Source: Krasilnikovozyma curviuscula | Lineage: Eukaryota > Basidiomycota > Tremellomycetes > Cystofilobasidiales > Mrakiaceae | Direction of reading: 5' to 3' | DNA: 21,378 bases | Assembly: GCA_014825775.1 (NCBI GenBank) | Contig: MVAQ01000311.1 | Span: 1 to 21,378, forward strand | In this document: one piece after another, positions 9,801-20,166 of the stretch | How positions within the stretch are numbered: the stretch's first letter is position 1 | How the letters are laid out: the number at the start of each line of letters is the position of its first letter | The notes under the pieces: generated by a model | Database searches by the model: none | The model's input: the letters and a program-made list of their open reading frames with translations, nothing else | What the model was told of the DNA's origin: nothing | Position numbers and translations under genes: made by a program

Positions 9801-12450
9801 CTGCTGTGATGGTAGCGAATGTCAGCGGAAGTCCAAACGTCAGCAAGCTTGGAGTAAGGAATAACGCACTTTATTAGAATATCCTGCACCTTTCTTCTCA
9901 ACTCCAAAGACCCGACTAGTGAGAAGCTGGACAATTCGACGATTAGGGTCCCTAAAAGTCTTTTCTTGGCTCTCCTGTACTTCCTCCATGAAAGACGCCT
10001 CCTCTACCTCCTCATGCAGATTCATAAACTTCGACTCGTCACCGGTGGTGGCATTCTCCAACTGGCCAAAGATAATACTCCAGACCAGTTCACCGTCTTC
10101 CGGGAGTTCAGCTAGTGCTTTCGCAGCTTCCTTCCACAGGGGTTGAAGTCGAACCTTGAACTGTGCAACGAGATGTCGAACACCAATTTCTTTTTCAAGA
10201 GCAGACTCTTCTGTTTGGATGGCTTGGCCAAGGCGAGATGCTTGAACGCCTTTTTCTCTGGCGGTCTGGACAGTAAGGGGGACGGCCTCGAGCTCTTTAC
10301 ACTTGATTATAATGTTAGACGAAGGAGCTGAGAGTTGAAAGAGACGAAGTGAAGATGATCGTAGCACAGAATCATGACTGATGATGAGATCTCCAAGCAC
10401 CGGGAAGCGCTCTTCAAGGGGAGCAATGTCACTGTAAATGCAAAGGTCAAGCTCAGCATGTGAAGCAGAGGCGAGAAGACAGAACCTTACTTATTACCAC
10501 AAATTTCTAGCACATCTGCAATACCCCTCATAACTCCTCTCGACACTTTCCATGTCGCCAGCCTATCCTTCAGGCCAGCGGCGACGATCGCACCAAACTC
10601 TGGTAAAGCGAGTCTTGAACATGCTGAGAGGATCTCCACGAGAGGCGATGTATTATTTTTCTCCAGAAATAAGGTGAGAATAATTGATAACGATTGAGTA
10701 GACCTCATCGAAGATCCGATTGTCGGTAGCAATTGAAGGACAGCGACCACACCTGCGAGGTCATCTTCACTGTACATGCCCAACCCCGCAAACCTCTCCA
10801 ACCTTCCTTCAATAACTTCAGTGATACTTCGTTTCCCGGTTTCAGGCAGGACTTCGAAGAGTCCACCTTCGACGACAACTTCGAGCAGCTCCTGATCTCC
10901 GCCTTCCTGCGAGAAGTCGAGGTCTTTGACAAGACGCCCACCGACTTCTTTCCATCCTGCCCAATTTACACCACCCATCAATCCAAGAAGCTTCTTTTTC
11001 CCATCAATATCGAGAGAAAAGAAGGTCTGCTGGAGCACAGGGAGCGAGGGAAGAAGAATCGGTAGAGGGAGGAGAGGGAAAAGAGTTGCAAGGAGTTGAA
11101 GATAGGAGTGAAGAAATGTGGGGTATGTTCCACTAAGCGTAGAGAGAGACAATGTGATTTGGCGAAGAAGAGGGGCTACAATTTGATATTTGGTGATCAA
11201 CTGCAGGGAGCTATTGAGATGGAACCACTTTGTTTACTCACCTGAAATTCCGCGTCCTCTTCGAACCATGCAACAAATGCTGAGTAATTCCACACTTTTT
11301 TCGGTTTTCACACCACCCTCCTTTACGTTGGCTATCAGTAGAGCGATAATAGGGTCCATCTCAGTAGAGGGAGGTGATGTGGAGGTGTGGTGAAGGAGAG
11401 CGGTGAGGATGTTGGACAAGATCGTTGATGGGAGGAGATCGAGGATTCGAGTAAACATCTGGGTGGATCTTGAGTGAACAGTTTTGTTCGGACCCTGAAC
11501 GAAAGATATCAGTCTGATCAGCTCGAAACTCTTTGACAGACAAGTTGCGACGCTAGCGCACCTTCATTCCGTCGACAAAGATCATCCCAACACAGATTCC
11601 TTTCGCTTCATCCGCGTCACCAAGCGAGTTTTCTTTCATCAAAGATTTCGCCAAGATGTCAACGAGCCTCTCCATATCTTTGCCTCTCGCTCTTCGCAAC
11701 ATGCTGCCCCAAGTTTCCACTCCCAGCCTACCAACTTCCCCAACGACCAGATACGATTGCCAGACTTTCCAGCATTGTTTCAGTGCGTCATTTGACTCAA
11801 CTAGAAGCGTTGAAAGAGGTCGGAGGATCGCCGAGAAGCATGGAAACAGGGAGGGGAGGTGCTGGACGTTGAGCGAGAGAGCGAGGAGAGGTTTGAGGAG
11901 GGTTGGGAAAAACGGCACCAGATGGGACAACAACGTTGTCGCAAGAGTTGGAAGCAGCCTGTAAAACAATAATTTGAGCAGAAATTCACCGTTACTGGAG
12001 TAAACAGAACTGACTGAAGCGCTCCTTCCACCGCTCCTTCAAGCTGACTTTCAAAGACCTCGACAAACAGACTGACGACTTGTTCAGTATTGAACACTAG
12101 CATCGGAACAGTCCCAACCAGCGGTGTCAGCCTTTTGATGAATGCTTGGAACGGCAGCGTCAGATTGAGCAGTGATAAATGGTCGATATGAAGTGCAACC
12201 GGAGAAGCTTCGTGTAAACCGACTGAGGACGAGGTTGAAGCATGGCTCGAAGGTGTCAACGGCGGTGGTTCGAACGATAAGACCTGTGGTACTAATGTGA
12301 TATGCTTCGACTTCGACTTCGAAGCTTGGGATGTGAACTATAGGTTCAAAACGTATTGACGACTCAGCAGCTGGTTTCAGAAACAAATATTCAAATTTTT
12401 GGACAAACCTTGTGCCTCCTGGCAGCAGAATTTTTGGTAGGGGCAGGCAT
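3837..12450 (-). CDS. UTP20: U3 snoRNP / SSU processome protein Utp20 (DRIM)
   Basis: Very large HEAT/ARM-repeat scaffold of the nucleolar small-subunit processome, needed for early pre-18S rRNA cleavages. Exons on the minus strand: 12409-12450, 12015-12337, 11562-11958, 11242-11494, 10491-11175, 9870-10431, 7917-9800, 7148-7853, 4499-7077, 4282-4426, 4065-4207, 3837-3977. These total 7860 nt and encode 2619 residues, close to yeast (about 2490) and human (about 2785) Utp20. The start MPAPTKNSAARRHK is basic. The DRIM domain lies at about 880-1500, with an acidic insert near 1033-1063 and the conserved LYYVQDPEELSIRTNASF block after it. Helical repeats follow to about 2570. The C-terminus is strongly basic (KGKRKAR, VKSRKRE), fitting nucleolar localisation. 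All intron phases agree. Two acceptors (7078, 11176) were chosen over nearer AGs to keep frame. Intron 7854-7916 is 63 nt and stop-free, so its removal rests on homology and splice signals. Confidence 0.95.
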
Positions 12451-13177
12451 ATTGTCCCTCCAATGCCTTGCCCTGGATCCTGATAGATAGCCTCCTTGGA
12501 TAAATTTGGGTGTTGGGCAAAGTGGAGACTCGAATTCGCTGCACAAAATTTCTGACGGACGCAGTGGCGGAGACTTAAACAAAGTCGCAGGCCAACTTCG
12601 CTCTGGGACCAACTAGTGTAAGCTGGAAGACCCTTAATTTTGTTGCTCTAAATGATAGGAATGTATCGGTCTACGACGGTAAATGTGGTGTTCGTGGCGC
12701 TGTACGCTCGAGGTCATCTCACGGTGTCCTAAACTTTTACATGTAGAGGAAAAATGTAGCAGGGAAAATCAGGTGAAGTATGATTACTCAGTATTTCAAA
12801 CAAGGAGCTACAATTGTTCATCGTTTTCGCCATTCCTTTGCTTACTTTTGTAAGCACGGCTGTTGCATCTTTCTACCCAACCTTTCGCATACCTAGTCCC
12901 AAAAGAGTTTCCTAAGATAAGGTGTATTGATGTTGTGTGCAAAAGAAGCAATGAGCAAGAAAAGTCCCATGCTATCGTCCTTTTGACAGTGCTTGAGATA
13001 AGCAGTGGAAGGAGCGTATTGACGACGCACCCAAATCTTTCTCTCCACAAAAGTGATCGAAATTAGCGAAATGCTCGCAATGCCTTGAAAGTCGAGGACT
13101 CCCTTAATAATCAGGCAGATCCATAACAGCTGCGCATTTACCACCTTCCACCCAAACAAGAAACCACACCTTTCTCA
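12451..13177. promoter_or_regulatory. UTP20 promoter and POP3 3' end
   Basis: Gap of 727 bp between two minus-strand genes. It should contain the POP3 terminator on the right and the UTP20 promoter and leader on the left. Within about 110 bp upstream of the UTP20 ATG the minus strand has GAAATTTTG, which resembles the A/T core of the fungal ribosome-biogenesis element RRPE; this is a weak match. No convincing open frame, repeat or RNA gene was seen. Confidence 0.5.
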
Positions 13178-14781
13178 TTAGCAGTTCATCCCATTCATTT
13201 CATCTTCTTCCTCGGTCGCACCTCTGACAGGTTCAACTCTAACCTTCTTAACTTTCCCTTGACCAGCCGGTGCCAGATCATCCGCCTTCCTCTTCCCAAC
13301 GGTGCCGCCGCCGCCAGCCGACATCATCGCAGGCTGCTGTTTCTGCTGTTTCTGCTGTTTCGGTGCAGCCATTTTCTTGGTCGTTTTTAAGAGCTTGATT
13401 CGCATCGGGAGCAGCTCGCGTTGAGTTGCAGCCGATGCTATAGAGGGCTTGGGTGGGAGAGTTGGGTGAGCTGGTGGGAGCTGACGAAGTTGTGGTTTCC
13501 GCTGCTGTGGCGGAATAGATTTATGTGAATGTATTGGCCGTGGCTGTTGTCTCTGTAATTGCGTGTGTGGGGGTTGAGGCTGCTGTGGTTGAGTAGGAAG
13601 GAACTGGGGGAGTTGATTCCTTCGTATCGTAACTGATTTATTATGGCCGTTGAGTTTATTCAAGAAGTTGAGAGGTAGGATCGGTTCTAGCCATTTCGCT
13701 CTTGGGACGAACGATCCAGCAATGTTTGACGACTTGAGATGATCCAAGATCGACGTGAGTTCTGGGCACGAATCCTGGTGTACCACAACGGAAAAGAAAG
13801 ATCGGCTCAGTGATTCGAGTGATGATAGCAGAGGAATCGAATAGGCTCACGAGAAGCAACATCGCTGAGCATCGTCGCAAACCAGTCCATTCCGCCAACT
13901 TGTACTCTGCGCCTTTCGGCAACTGAACGAGATAACATCCCTCGTTACTCCTCCCACTGTTCAGCACTAAATCAACACCATTCAGAGCAGCCAGCATCGG
14001 TGGGAAGTGGTCCACCAAAGCGGGGGGGTTCACATCCGTTCTACACACAAACACGACTTTCGGTTGCGATGATGGTAAGAACACAACAGGATTTGGATTT
14101 GCTTCTGGGCGGAGAGCGGTAGAGATTTTGGATTCGATGAGTTTGGTGATTTCGTTGATACCTACGACGAGGTGTTCTTCGATCGCCGGCATAGGAAGGT
14201 CATGTTTGGGTGGTGCTTGTTGTGCTTTTGACGATTCGCCAATTCCGCTAACGCTACCAAACTGCACACCATCAGAATCAGATTCTTTGTGCTTTTCTTC
14301 CATCACTTTGAGTTGTGCTTCTCGGTCTTGTTTATCCTCCTTCCTTCTTTTCCTCTGCCTCGCAGCGTGAGACAGCCTGCCTCTCGAGACATGGTATTCC
14401 GCCAGTCCTGAAGGCACCAGGAGTTCACCAAGAAGAGCAAGAACAGAATGCTGGAGATGGTTAGGTGTGTTCGGCCTATCAAAGAATTCCAAGGTGTCAG
14501 CTATCCAAAACACAGTCTCAAAATCCTAACCAACCCTGAACAAAAATTTACCACTTGATTTTATTAGGCCCTTCTAACAGCGTCTTGTAAACTACCTTAT
14601 CACTCCCTTTGAACTCATCTTTGGCCTTCCCTTTACCCTTGGCGAAGGATCCTGGCGTACCTGGAGCAGTAGAAGGTTTGGAGACAGTGGAAGGAGACGC
14701 TTGAGCTTGAGCCCGAATTGAGTGGGCATGGACGTGCCTCTGAACCTGGGGGTGCTTTGGCTTGGGAGTAGAATGGTCCAT
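13178..14781 (-). CDS. POP3: RNase P / RNase MRP protein subunit Pop3
   Basis: Pop3 is an L7Ae-like RNA-binding subunit shared by nuclear RNase P (tRNA 5' maturation) and RNase MRP (rRNA A3 cleavage). Exons on the minus strand: 14552-14781, 13851-14475, 13178-13774, with phases 2 and 0; the product is 483 residues. The diagnostic start of the domain is VVYKTLLEGPNKIKWPNTP (63-81). HLVVGINEITKLIES lies at 178-192, VVFVCRTDVNPPALVDHFPPM at 217-237 and LVQLPKGAEYKLAEWTGL at 259-276, in the order known for fungal Pop3. Residues 110-170 form a basic/charged insert. From about 335 on, a Gln/Pro-rich tail with three KQQ units and a basic GKRKADD/KVKKVR segment extends well beyond yeast Pop3 (about 195 residues). 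It lies directly upstream of UTP20 on the same strand and shares a promoter region with the divergent reductase gene. Confidence 0.85.
13334..13360. repeat. Three 9-bp repeats in the POP3 coding sequence
   Basis: CTGCTGTTT is repeated three times in tandem on the plus strand. On the coding strand it encodes (KQQ)3 in the disordered tail of Pop3. Being a multiple of three, copy-number change would keep the frame. Confidence 0.85.
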
Positions 14782-15162
14782 CCTGGCTACCTCAGAAACG
14801 ACTCAGTGCTCGTAAAAGAGTCTCAACTAGGTAGAAAATGAAACTATCAGAGCAACTCCCACTGGACCTGAGTAGAGCAATCCACAAATGCTGAACCCAC
14901 CTCTAAAACTTAAAGGAGAGTTTCAACGAACGTACCGCAGCACAAGTGGGTCTACAGGGTCTCCCAATGGGTTTGGCGGTGTGGTGGCTCGTAGGCTGGA
15001 AACGCGCTGTGACGAAACTTCAAGAGGTGACCCTCAAACGACATCCGACACCACATTTCAGTCAGTTAACCTGGTTATTCAGAAGCTCAGACAAGAGAGA
15101 TTGTAGCTTATTAGTACCCTGTCTCTTCGCTCTGGTTTCTGTAGCTCATTTTACTAGTAAAA
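14782..15162. promoter_or_regulatory. Divergent promoter region, POP3 / ketoreductase
   Basis: The 381 bp between the two divergent start codons must serve both genes. No clear TATA box or named factor site was identified. The right end, leading into the plus-strand ATG, is pyrimidine-rich and ends in GTAAAAATG, a good fungal start context. Short open frames inside are not credible genes. Confidence 0.6.
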
Positions 15163-16778
15163 ATGCTGGACCTCGCTCACTCTGAGATTTTGGCTCATGC
15201 TAGTTAGTTCTCGTCCCATCTTCACTCCAGTTTGATTAGAGCGTACCTTGATCTTAGTACTGTTCTGAGCTCTGACCTTGATTTCCTGTGCTCTTTGGCA
15301 TTTGTTCAGCTGCTCATCCCATACTTACACTGGGTTTCGCGTCCGTTGGGGCATTCTTCATCTCGACGCACGTCTTCTCCTTCCTGAAGGTCATTGGCCA
15401 AATTGTTTTCCCATGGACCTCTGGAAAATCTGTGAGTGAAACTTTTTAAATTATTTTGGACTAGAAATGGCTCTTCCAAGACCGGCAATTCATGCTACTT
15501 ATCGATATCCTATTCAATAGGTAAAGTCCTTCGGGGCTGGTAAAGGTGCTTGGGCTCTCATCACCGGCCCGACTGGAGATATAGGAAAAGTCTACGCTGA
15601 ACAGCTTTCAAAATCTGGCTACAACATCGTCCTCGTTGGCCGGAATGAGTTCAAGCTCAAGGAGGTTGCGAAATCGTTAGGTAAGAAATCGCAACTTCGA
15701 TCGCCTACGCTGATAGCGTATGACAAACAGATACCTTCTTTCTTTGGATAATTCCGTAGAAGAGAACTACAAAGTCAAGACCGAGGTTGTTGTTCTTGAC
15801 TTTGCAAGCGCCGACAAGGCAGCTGGATTGGCCAAGATCCAAAACTTGGCCTCAGTATTCAACATTAACATCTTGAGTGAGTAATTAAGCTTCCTTTACA
15901 GCCTTCTTGTTGTATTGCTAATCTCACTTGCCTGTCCTCCATTTTTGGTATAATTTACTTATTTATCTCGCTCAGTCAATAACGCCGGAGTTTCCCATAG
16001 CTTCCCAGTCGCATTCCATGAGACTTCCAAAGAAGAGCTAGAAAACATTCTTGAGGTTGTCAGTCATAGTTTTATTTTCTTTTTCACGATGACACCTAAT
16101 TCGAAAGTTTTTGCTGACGCGTTCGGCATCCTCTCTCAGAATGTCCGATCAACTCTCCTCATCACGCAGCTTCTCATCCCAGGAATGATCTCCCGCAAAA
16201 AAGGACTCATCATTACTCTTGGGTCCTTTTCTTCCGTCGTCCCATCTGCACTACTCGCAACTTACGCTGGTTCGAAGGGCTTCTTGGATACTTGGTCACA
16301 GGCGCTCGCGACCGAGTTGAAGGAATTCGGAATTACTGTCGAGTTGGTTTCTCCATACTTTGTCGTAAGTCCTACTTGTCCTCAACCAGTTTCTTCACTC
16401 AATGACTCTTACTTTGTCCTCTCAGGTCTCCGCGATGTCGAAGATCAGAAAGCCATCCATGATGATTCCAACGCCGAAGGACTTCGTCAAGGCTTCTCTT
16501 TCCTCCATCGGGCTTCCCGGTGGAGCTCGTTATAGGCCATACAACTCGACTCCATACTGGAGTCATGCTCTGTTCGACTGGGTCTTGTCGACAAGTGGGC
16601 TCAAAGTCTTCGCTATGAACCAAGGTCTTGGTGCGTGTCTTCCGTTGTGATGTTCTTTTTATTGTGCAACAACAATTAACTTATTCTTTTTTTCTTTTTC
16701 TTTTTTGCAATAGCCATGCATAAGGATATCAGAAGACGTGCTTTGAAGAAGCAGGAGCGACTCGCTAAACAACAATAG
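15163..16778 (+). CDS. IFA38: Very-long-chain 3-ketoacyl-CoA reductase (Ifa38/HSD17B12 family)
   Basis: ER-membrane SDR enzyme that uses NADPH to reduce 3-ketoacyl-CoA in the fatty-acid elongation cycle for sphingolipids. Exons: 15163-15202, 15310-15431, 15521-15680, 15760-15876, 15976-16058, 16140-16364, 16426-16630, 16714-16778. All phases agree and the product is 338 residues (yeast Ifa38: 347). A membrane segment lies at about 17-45. The cofactor loop reads TGPTGDIG (69-76), where the family usually has TGxxxGIG. NNAG is at 148-151 and the catalytic YAGSK at 216-220, with serines at 203-206. The family signature PYFV...MSKIRKPS follows. The start is supported by a phase-1 GTTAGT donor joined to a TTGTTCAG acceptor, giving a 13-codon first exon and a 107-nt intron, longer than its neighbours. 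That first exon is the least certain part. The C-terminus is basic but lacks a strict KKxx signal. Confidence 0.9.
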
Positions 16779-17053
16779 ATGCATAAGCGGATTACATATC
16801 GATCAAACCAACGTGAAGTGTGGTTGAGACTTTGATAAATGCAGGTTTTGATGCTTAATACCATTCCCCCCTTGCTTCAGAAGTAGCTAGTGAACACAAA
16901 CTGCTGCATACTCATACGACATGGAACGTACAGGGCGACGCACGGAGGGTGCAGACATTAAACAACTGATTCACGGACTTGAAGTTATACATTTTGGGAG
17001 AAAAGAGGTTGTCAAGGTTGTGATTAAGTGGGTGTAACTTAAAGGGTTGGTAA
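16779..17053. other. Convergent 3' ends
   Basis: Gap of 275 bp between the stop codons of the plus-strand reductase and the minus-strand UNC-93-like remnant. It should hold both 3' UTRs and polyadenylation sites. No gene or strong hairpin was noticed. Confidence 0.5.
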
Positions 17054-17650
17054 TCATTTGGTGACTAGATCGATGTGATGTCCAACCACGACGGTACCTT
17101 CTTCATCTTCGACCTCATCGTGATCAGCTGGAATGTCAGGTACAGTGATGATGACCAGAATCTGAGGGATGATCAATAAGGCGCAAAGGGCACAGTTGAT
17201 GTACAGAGGAATGTGCTTGTCGCCAGTGTGCGAGTTAATACCATACGATATGGATTGCCCGATGGTTTCAAAGCATCTAAAGAGACCTCCAGCTCTACCG
17301 TTAGCCTGAATGATAATTTCATTTAGTGCGAAGGAATCGAAGGTCAGAAATAGAAGCAGCTTACCTTGACATCGGAAGCGAAACAGCCCAAAAGGAAATA
17401 AATATACAAACTAGTTACTTGGATGATTATATAGCTCAGCATCTCTTCCCGACACAAACTTGTGTAGGATGTCGTTGTTTCACGCTCTACATGCAAAATG
17501 TTTTAACTCACCTAGAATGAAAATTTGAAACAGAGATGATCTATAAATTCCCATCCACTTCGATTGAGGTTCAGCAGCAACATCAGCTGAGGGAATAACG
17601 TCAACTTCGATCTCGTCTTTGCTGGCCTTGTTGATGTTCTCAGAATCCAT
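17054..17650 (-). pseudogene. UNC-93-like (DUF895) transporter with the middle deleted
   Basis: The parent family is fungal 12-helix membrane proteins of the major facilitator type, about 450-500 residues. Here only the two ends remain. Exon 17512-17650 gives an acidic N-terminus and SKWMGIYRSSLFQIFIL, the usual lead into helix 1. The next exon (17365-17417 or -17410) reads LYIYFLLGCFASDVK. The last exon, 17054-17305, reads ANGRAGGLFRCFETIGQSISYGINS and ends in a helix (LCALLIIPQILVIITV) and an acidic tail, as at the C-terminus of the family. About 300 or more residues between helix 1 and the late helices are absent, and the 94-nt intron leaves no room for them. With an AAG acceptor at 17418 the frame stays open for 147 residues. 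With the more usual TAG acceptor at 17411 it shifts. It is either a pseudogene or a very short derivative protein; transport function is unlikely. Confidence 0.6.
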
Positions 17651-18375
17651 ACTGTCTGAAAAGTCACAGGAAGTTTCAAAAGCAATGATGGTTGGAGAGC
17701 AAAAGAGACACTGACTTACTTTTCCTTTACCGCTTGCTGCTCAGCAAAAAAACAGGTTAACCGCTCGTTTGTTAGATGCCCCGTAGCACTTTCGACCTAA
17801 GAACTAAAAAAAAATAATAAAAAAGGTTGAAAAATTGCCAAAGGGACTATTTTCGTCTCTGTGCGAAGGAATGAAAACATTCAATCGAACGAGAAGTGAC
17901 GCCAGGCGCAACAGAATATCGGTGCTTGCCCGGCCTGAACGCCTGAGGTGCCGAAGAAGAAGACAGCGATGATTGGTCTGTAATCTGGTATGGAACGGAA
18001 ATGAAAGCGAATGGGATTCTGGAGGTTTTCTGTCATTGGAGTTGACTGATAAGCTCGAAGCTTCACGTAGCTTTGTTTACGTGACCGAGTAATGTCAATA
18101 GCAACTGGAGTATGTCGGTCTAGCAGCCGGCACATCTCTGTGCTTCGTTTGATCTTCCAGTTCTAGTACAAGCTTACAGTTAACTGATCAGTTTTTTAAC
18201 GTTGAGTTTAAGCGCAAGCCAGAGCTCTGGTGAGATGAACTACCGCGCACTGGTGGACGTCAACTCGCGACCAGAGGCGAGCGACGAGATCAAAAGAGCT
18301 TGCAGACCAATTTTGATAGAGTCCTTTAAGAACTCAGCTGAGACAGCAAATGCATCTAATACCCTAAATCCATGT
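17651..18375. other. Gap: upstream of the UNC-93-like remnant, 3' of the quinone oxidoreductase
   Basis: 725 bp between two minus-strand genes. It contains an A-rich stretch near 17805-17825, a possible promoter element for the remnant. Open frames on either strand have no recognisable motif, and the plus-strand frame at 18202-18534 overlaps the last exon of the oxidoreductase in antisense. No RNA gene or mobile element was seen. Confidence 0.5.
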
Positions 18376-19791
18376 TTATGCTTCGTCGGCGATCTTGATG
18401 ACGAGCTTTCCTGTAGAAACTCTACCAGTGAGATCTTCGTGAGCCTTTTTGAGACCTTCAGCGGAGAATGGGTATTCGTTGAAGATGTTAAGCTTCACAA
18501 AAGCAACACTTCGTCAGGTCTGATGAAGGAGTAACATTAAAGTGACGAAAACCTACTTTGACGACACCGTCTTTGAGCAGCTGGAACAGCTCATCGGTGT
18601 AGCTATGAAACTCCTCAGCAGTGGCAACGTAGTTGTTCAATGTGGGCCTGACCACTTTCCAATTTCCACCCGCGAGCTTCAGTGCCTGGAAAGCAGGAGC
18701 AGCACCGCTAGCGTTCCCGAACGTTACGAGAGTTCCTTTACGACGCAAGACCTTGAAATCAGACTCCCACGTGTCAAGACCAACCCCATCAAAGATGCCT
18801 TCAACACCATTGCCGTTGGTAAGTCTGAGAACCTCAGCTTCAAGGGCTGGAAGGTAGTCTGGTGCCCGCCCAACAATGACGTGAGACGCGCCTGCTGACT
18901 TAGCGAGGGCCGCTTTCTCTTCTGTCGAGGTGGTGCCGATTACATTGACGCCGAAGTGAGACGCAATCTGACAGAGGTTTAAGCCGACTAGATGATGAAA
19001 GAAAAAGTTGTATCAGCGAACAGCGGAGGATATTCAAGTTGGTACTGATGGCCGCTAACCTCCTCCAGCGGCAGCATGAACCAAGATCCAGTCGCCCTTT
19101 TTGACAGCATATGACTCCTTCAACATTGTTAGCGCAGTAAGACCTTGCACCATGATGCCAGCGGCAGTCTTGAAGGAGACACCTTCAGGTACCTTATCGA
19201 CGTTCTTGAAGTTCGCGACCTGGTCTGTTTAATGATGAAAGAAGATCAGCTCACGAAAAAAGACGAGAAGACATAGATGAAAACTAACATTCAGAGTAAG
19301 ATCCCCCAGTATAACCAGCGACTCTGTCGCCGACCTTGATGCTTGAGCCGGCTGGCATCTTTGAGGCTACAGCGACGACGGTACCAGCTGATTCCTGGCC
19401 CAAAGTGAATGGCAAGGCTGGTTTGTAGAGACCTTTTCGGAAGTAGGTCTGTGGGAAACAGAAAAGGACAGTTCAGTCTCAGGTGGAGGAGGTAGTGGTG
19501 CAATAAGGGAGCATTTCAAGGCATCCCTCTAGCTCTCCAATCAGGAAGCAGCAACAGAAAGCAACAACACTCACATCGATGAAGTTGACACCTGCATACG
19601 AGACCTGGTTATTGTTCAAACAGCGTCAGTAAGCGAAGAAGCAGTGAACCAATGGATTTTACTTTGATGAGGATCTCGTCGTCCTTCAAAGCAGGAACGG
19701 GCATCGTCTTTTCCTGAATTACTTCAGGTCCACCATGCTCCTCAATCAGGAGAGATCTGGTCTCCTTTGGATATGCTGAATAGGAGGACAT
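18376..19791 (-). CDS. NADPH:quinone oxidoreductase (zeta-crystallin type)
   Basis: Medium-chain dehydrogenase/reductase of the zinc-free quinone oxidoreductase group (yeast Zta1-like). It reduces quinones with NADPH, usually in the cytosol or nucleus and linked to oxidative-stress defence. Exons on the minus strand: 19663-19791, 19575-19604, 19289-19448, 19060-19224, 18557-18987, 18376-18492. All phases agree and the product is 343 residues, a normal length. The GroES-like N-terminal half contains VSYAGVNFIDTYFRKGLY and GQESAGTV. The Rossmann half contains AAAGGVG at 157-163 and FDGVGLDTW. The end TGRVSTGKLVIKI is typical of the family. Zinc-ligand cysteines are not present, as expected. The second exon is only 30 nt but encodes the invariant VSYAGVNFID block, so it is secure. 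The donor of intron 1 (GTAAAA) is weak. The call is firm; physiological substrate is inferred from the family. Confidence 0.94.
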
Positions 19792-20166
19792 GACTCGAGC
19801 GGTGAGATGAGCAGTCGCTGGGCGGTAGAGCCTGTCCCCGAGAAAAAAAAGTTCAGCGTTTCGAAATAGGGACTAAGAAAATAGAGAAATGAACCTGAGA
19901 AGGTTGAAAATGGTGAAAAGTGGTTCGAAAGGGTCCTTTCGGAAATTGTCGTTTGGTGGGAATAACTTGAGCCACACGCTTACTGCTTGATGGCGGTGGC
20001 GGCCAACTGGTTTGTCATCAGATGGAATTTCTCTCAGTTTTTCTAGTTGGTAAGGTTCTCGATATAGAAGCAGTGATATCTGTTACGCATCTCTCTGATA
20101 CATAATCGCCTTCATTCAAACCAGCCAAAATCCAGCGTTTCAACTACGTTCCCTTCATCAGATCTT
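19792..20166. promoter_or_regulatory. Promoter and leader of the quinone oxidoreductase; 3' end of the FAD enzyme
   Basis: 375 bp between two minus-strand genes. The part next to the oxidoreductase ATG should be its 5' leader; it contains a T-run (minus strand) near 19845. No named regulatory site or extra gene was recognised. Confidence 0.5.

Noticed and set aside
13656..13786. Reading POP3 straight through 13775-13850
   Set aside because: A GTGAGC donor and CCAG acceptor flank 76 nt whose removal joins the two frames in phase and restores the LLL-DSCPEL continuity; read-through runs into a different frame.
18202..18534. 110-codon plus-strand open frame
   Set aside because: Its second half is antisense to the last exon of the quinone oxidoreductase, and it has no motif.
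19915..19940. GGTTCGAA resembling a tRNA B box
   Set aside because: No matching A box or cloverleaf could be drawn around it; similar GGTTCGAA strings occur in the UTP20 exons.
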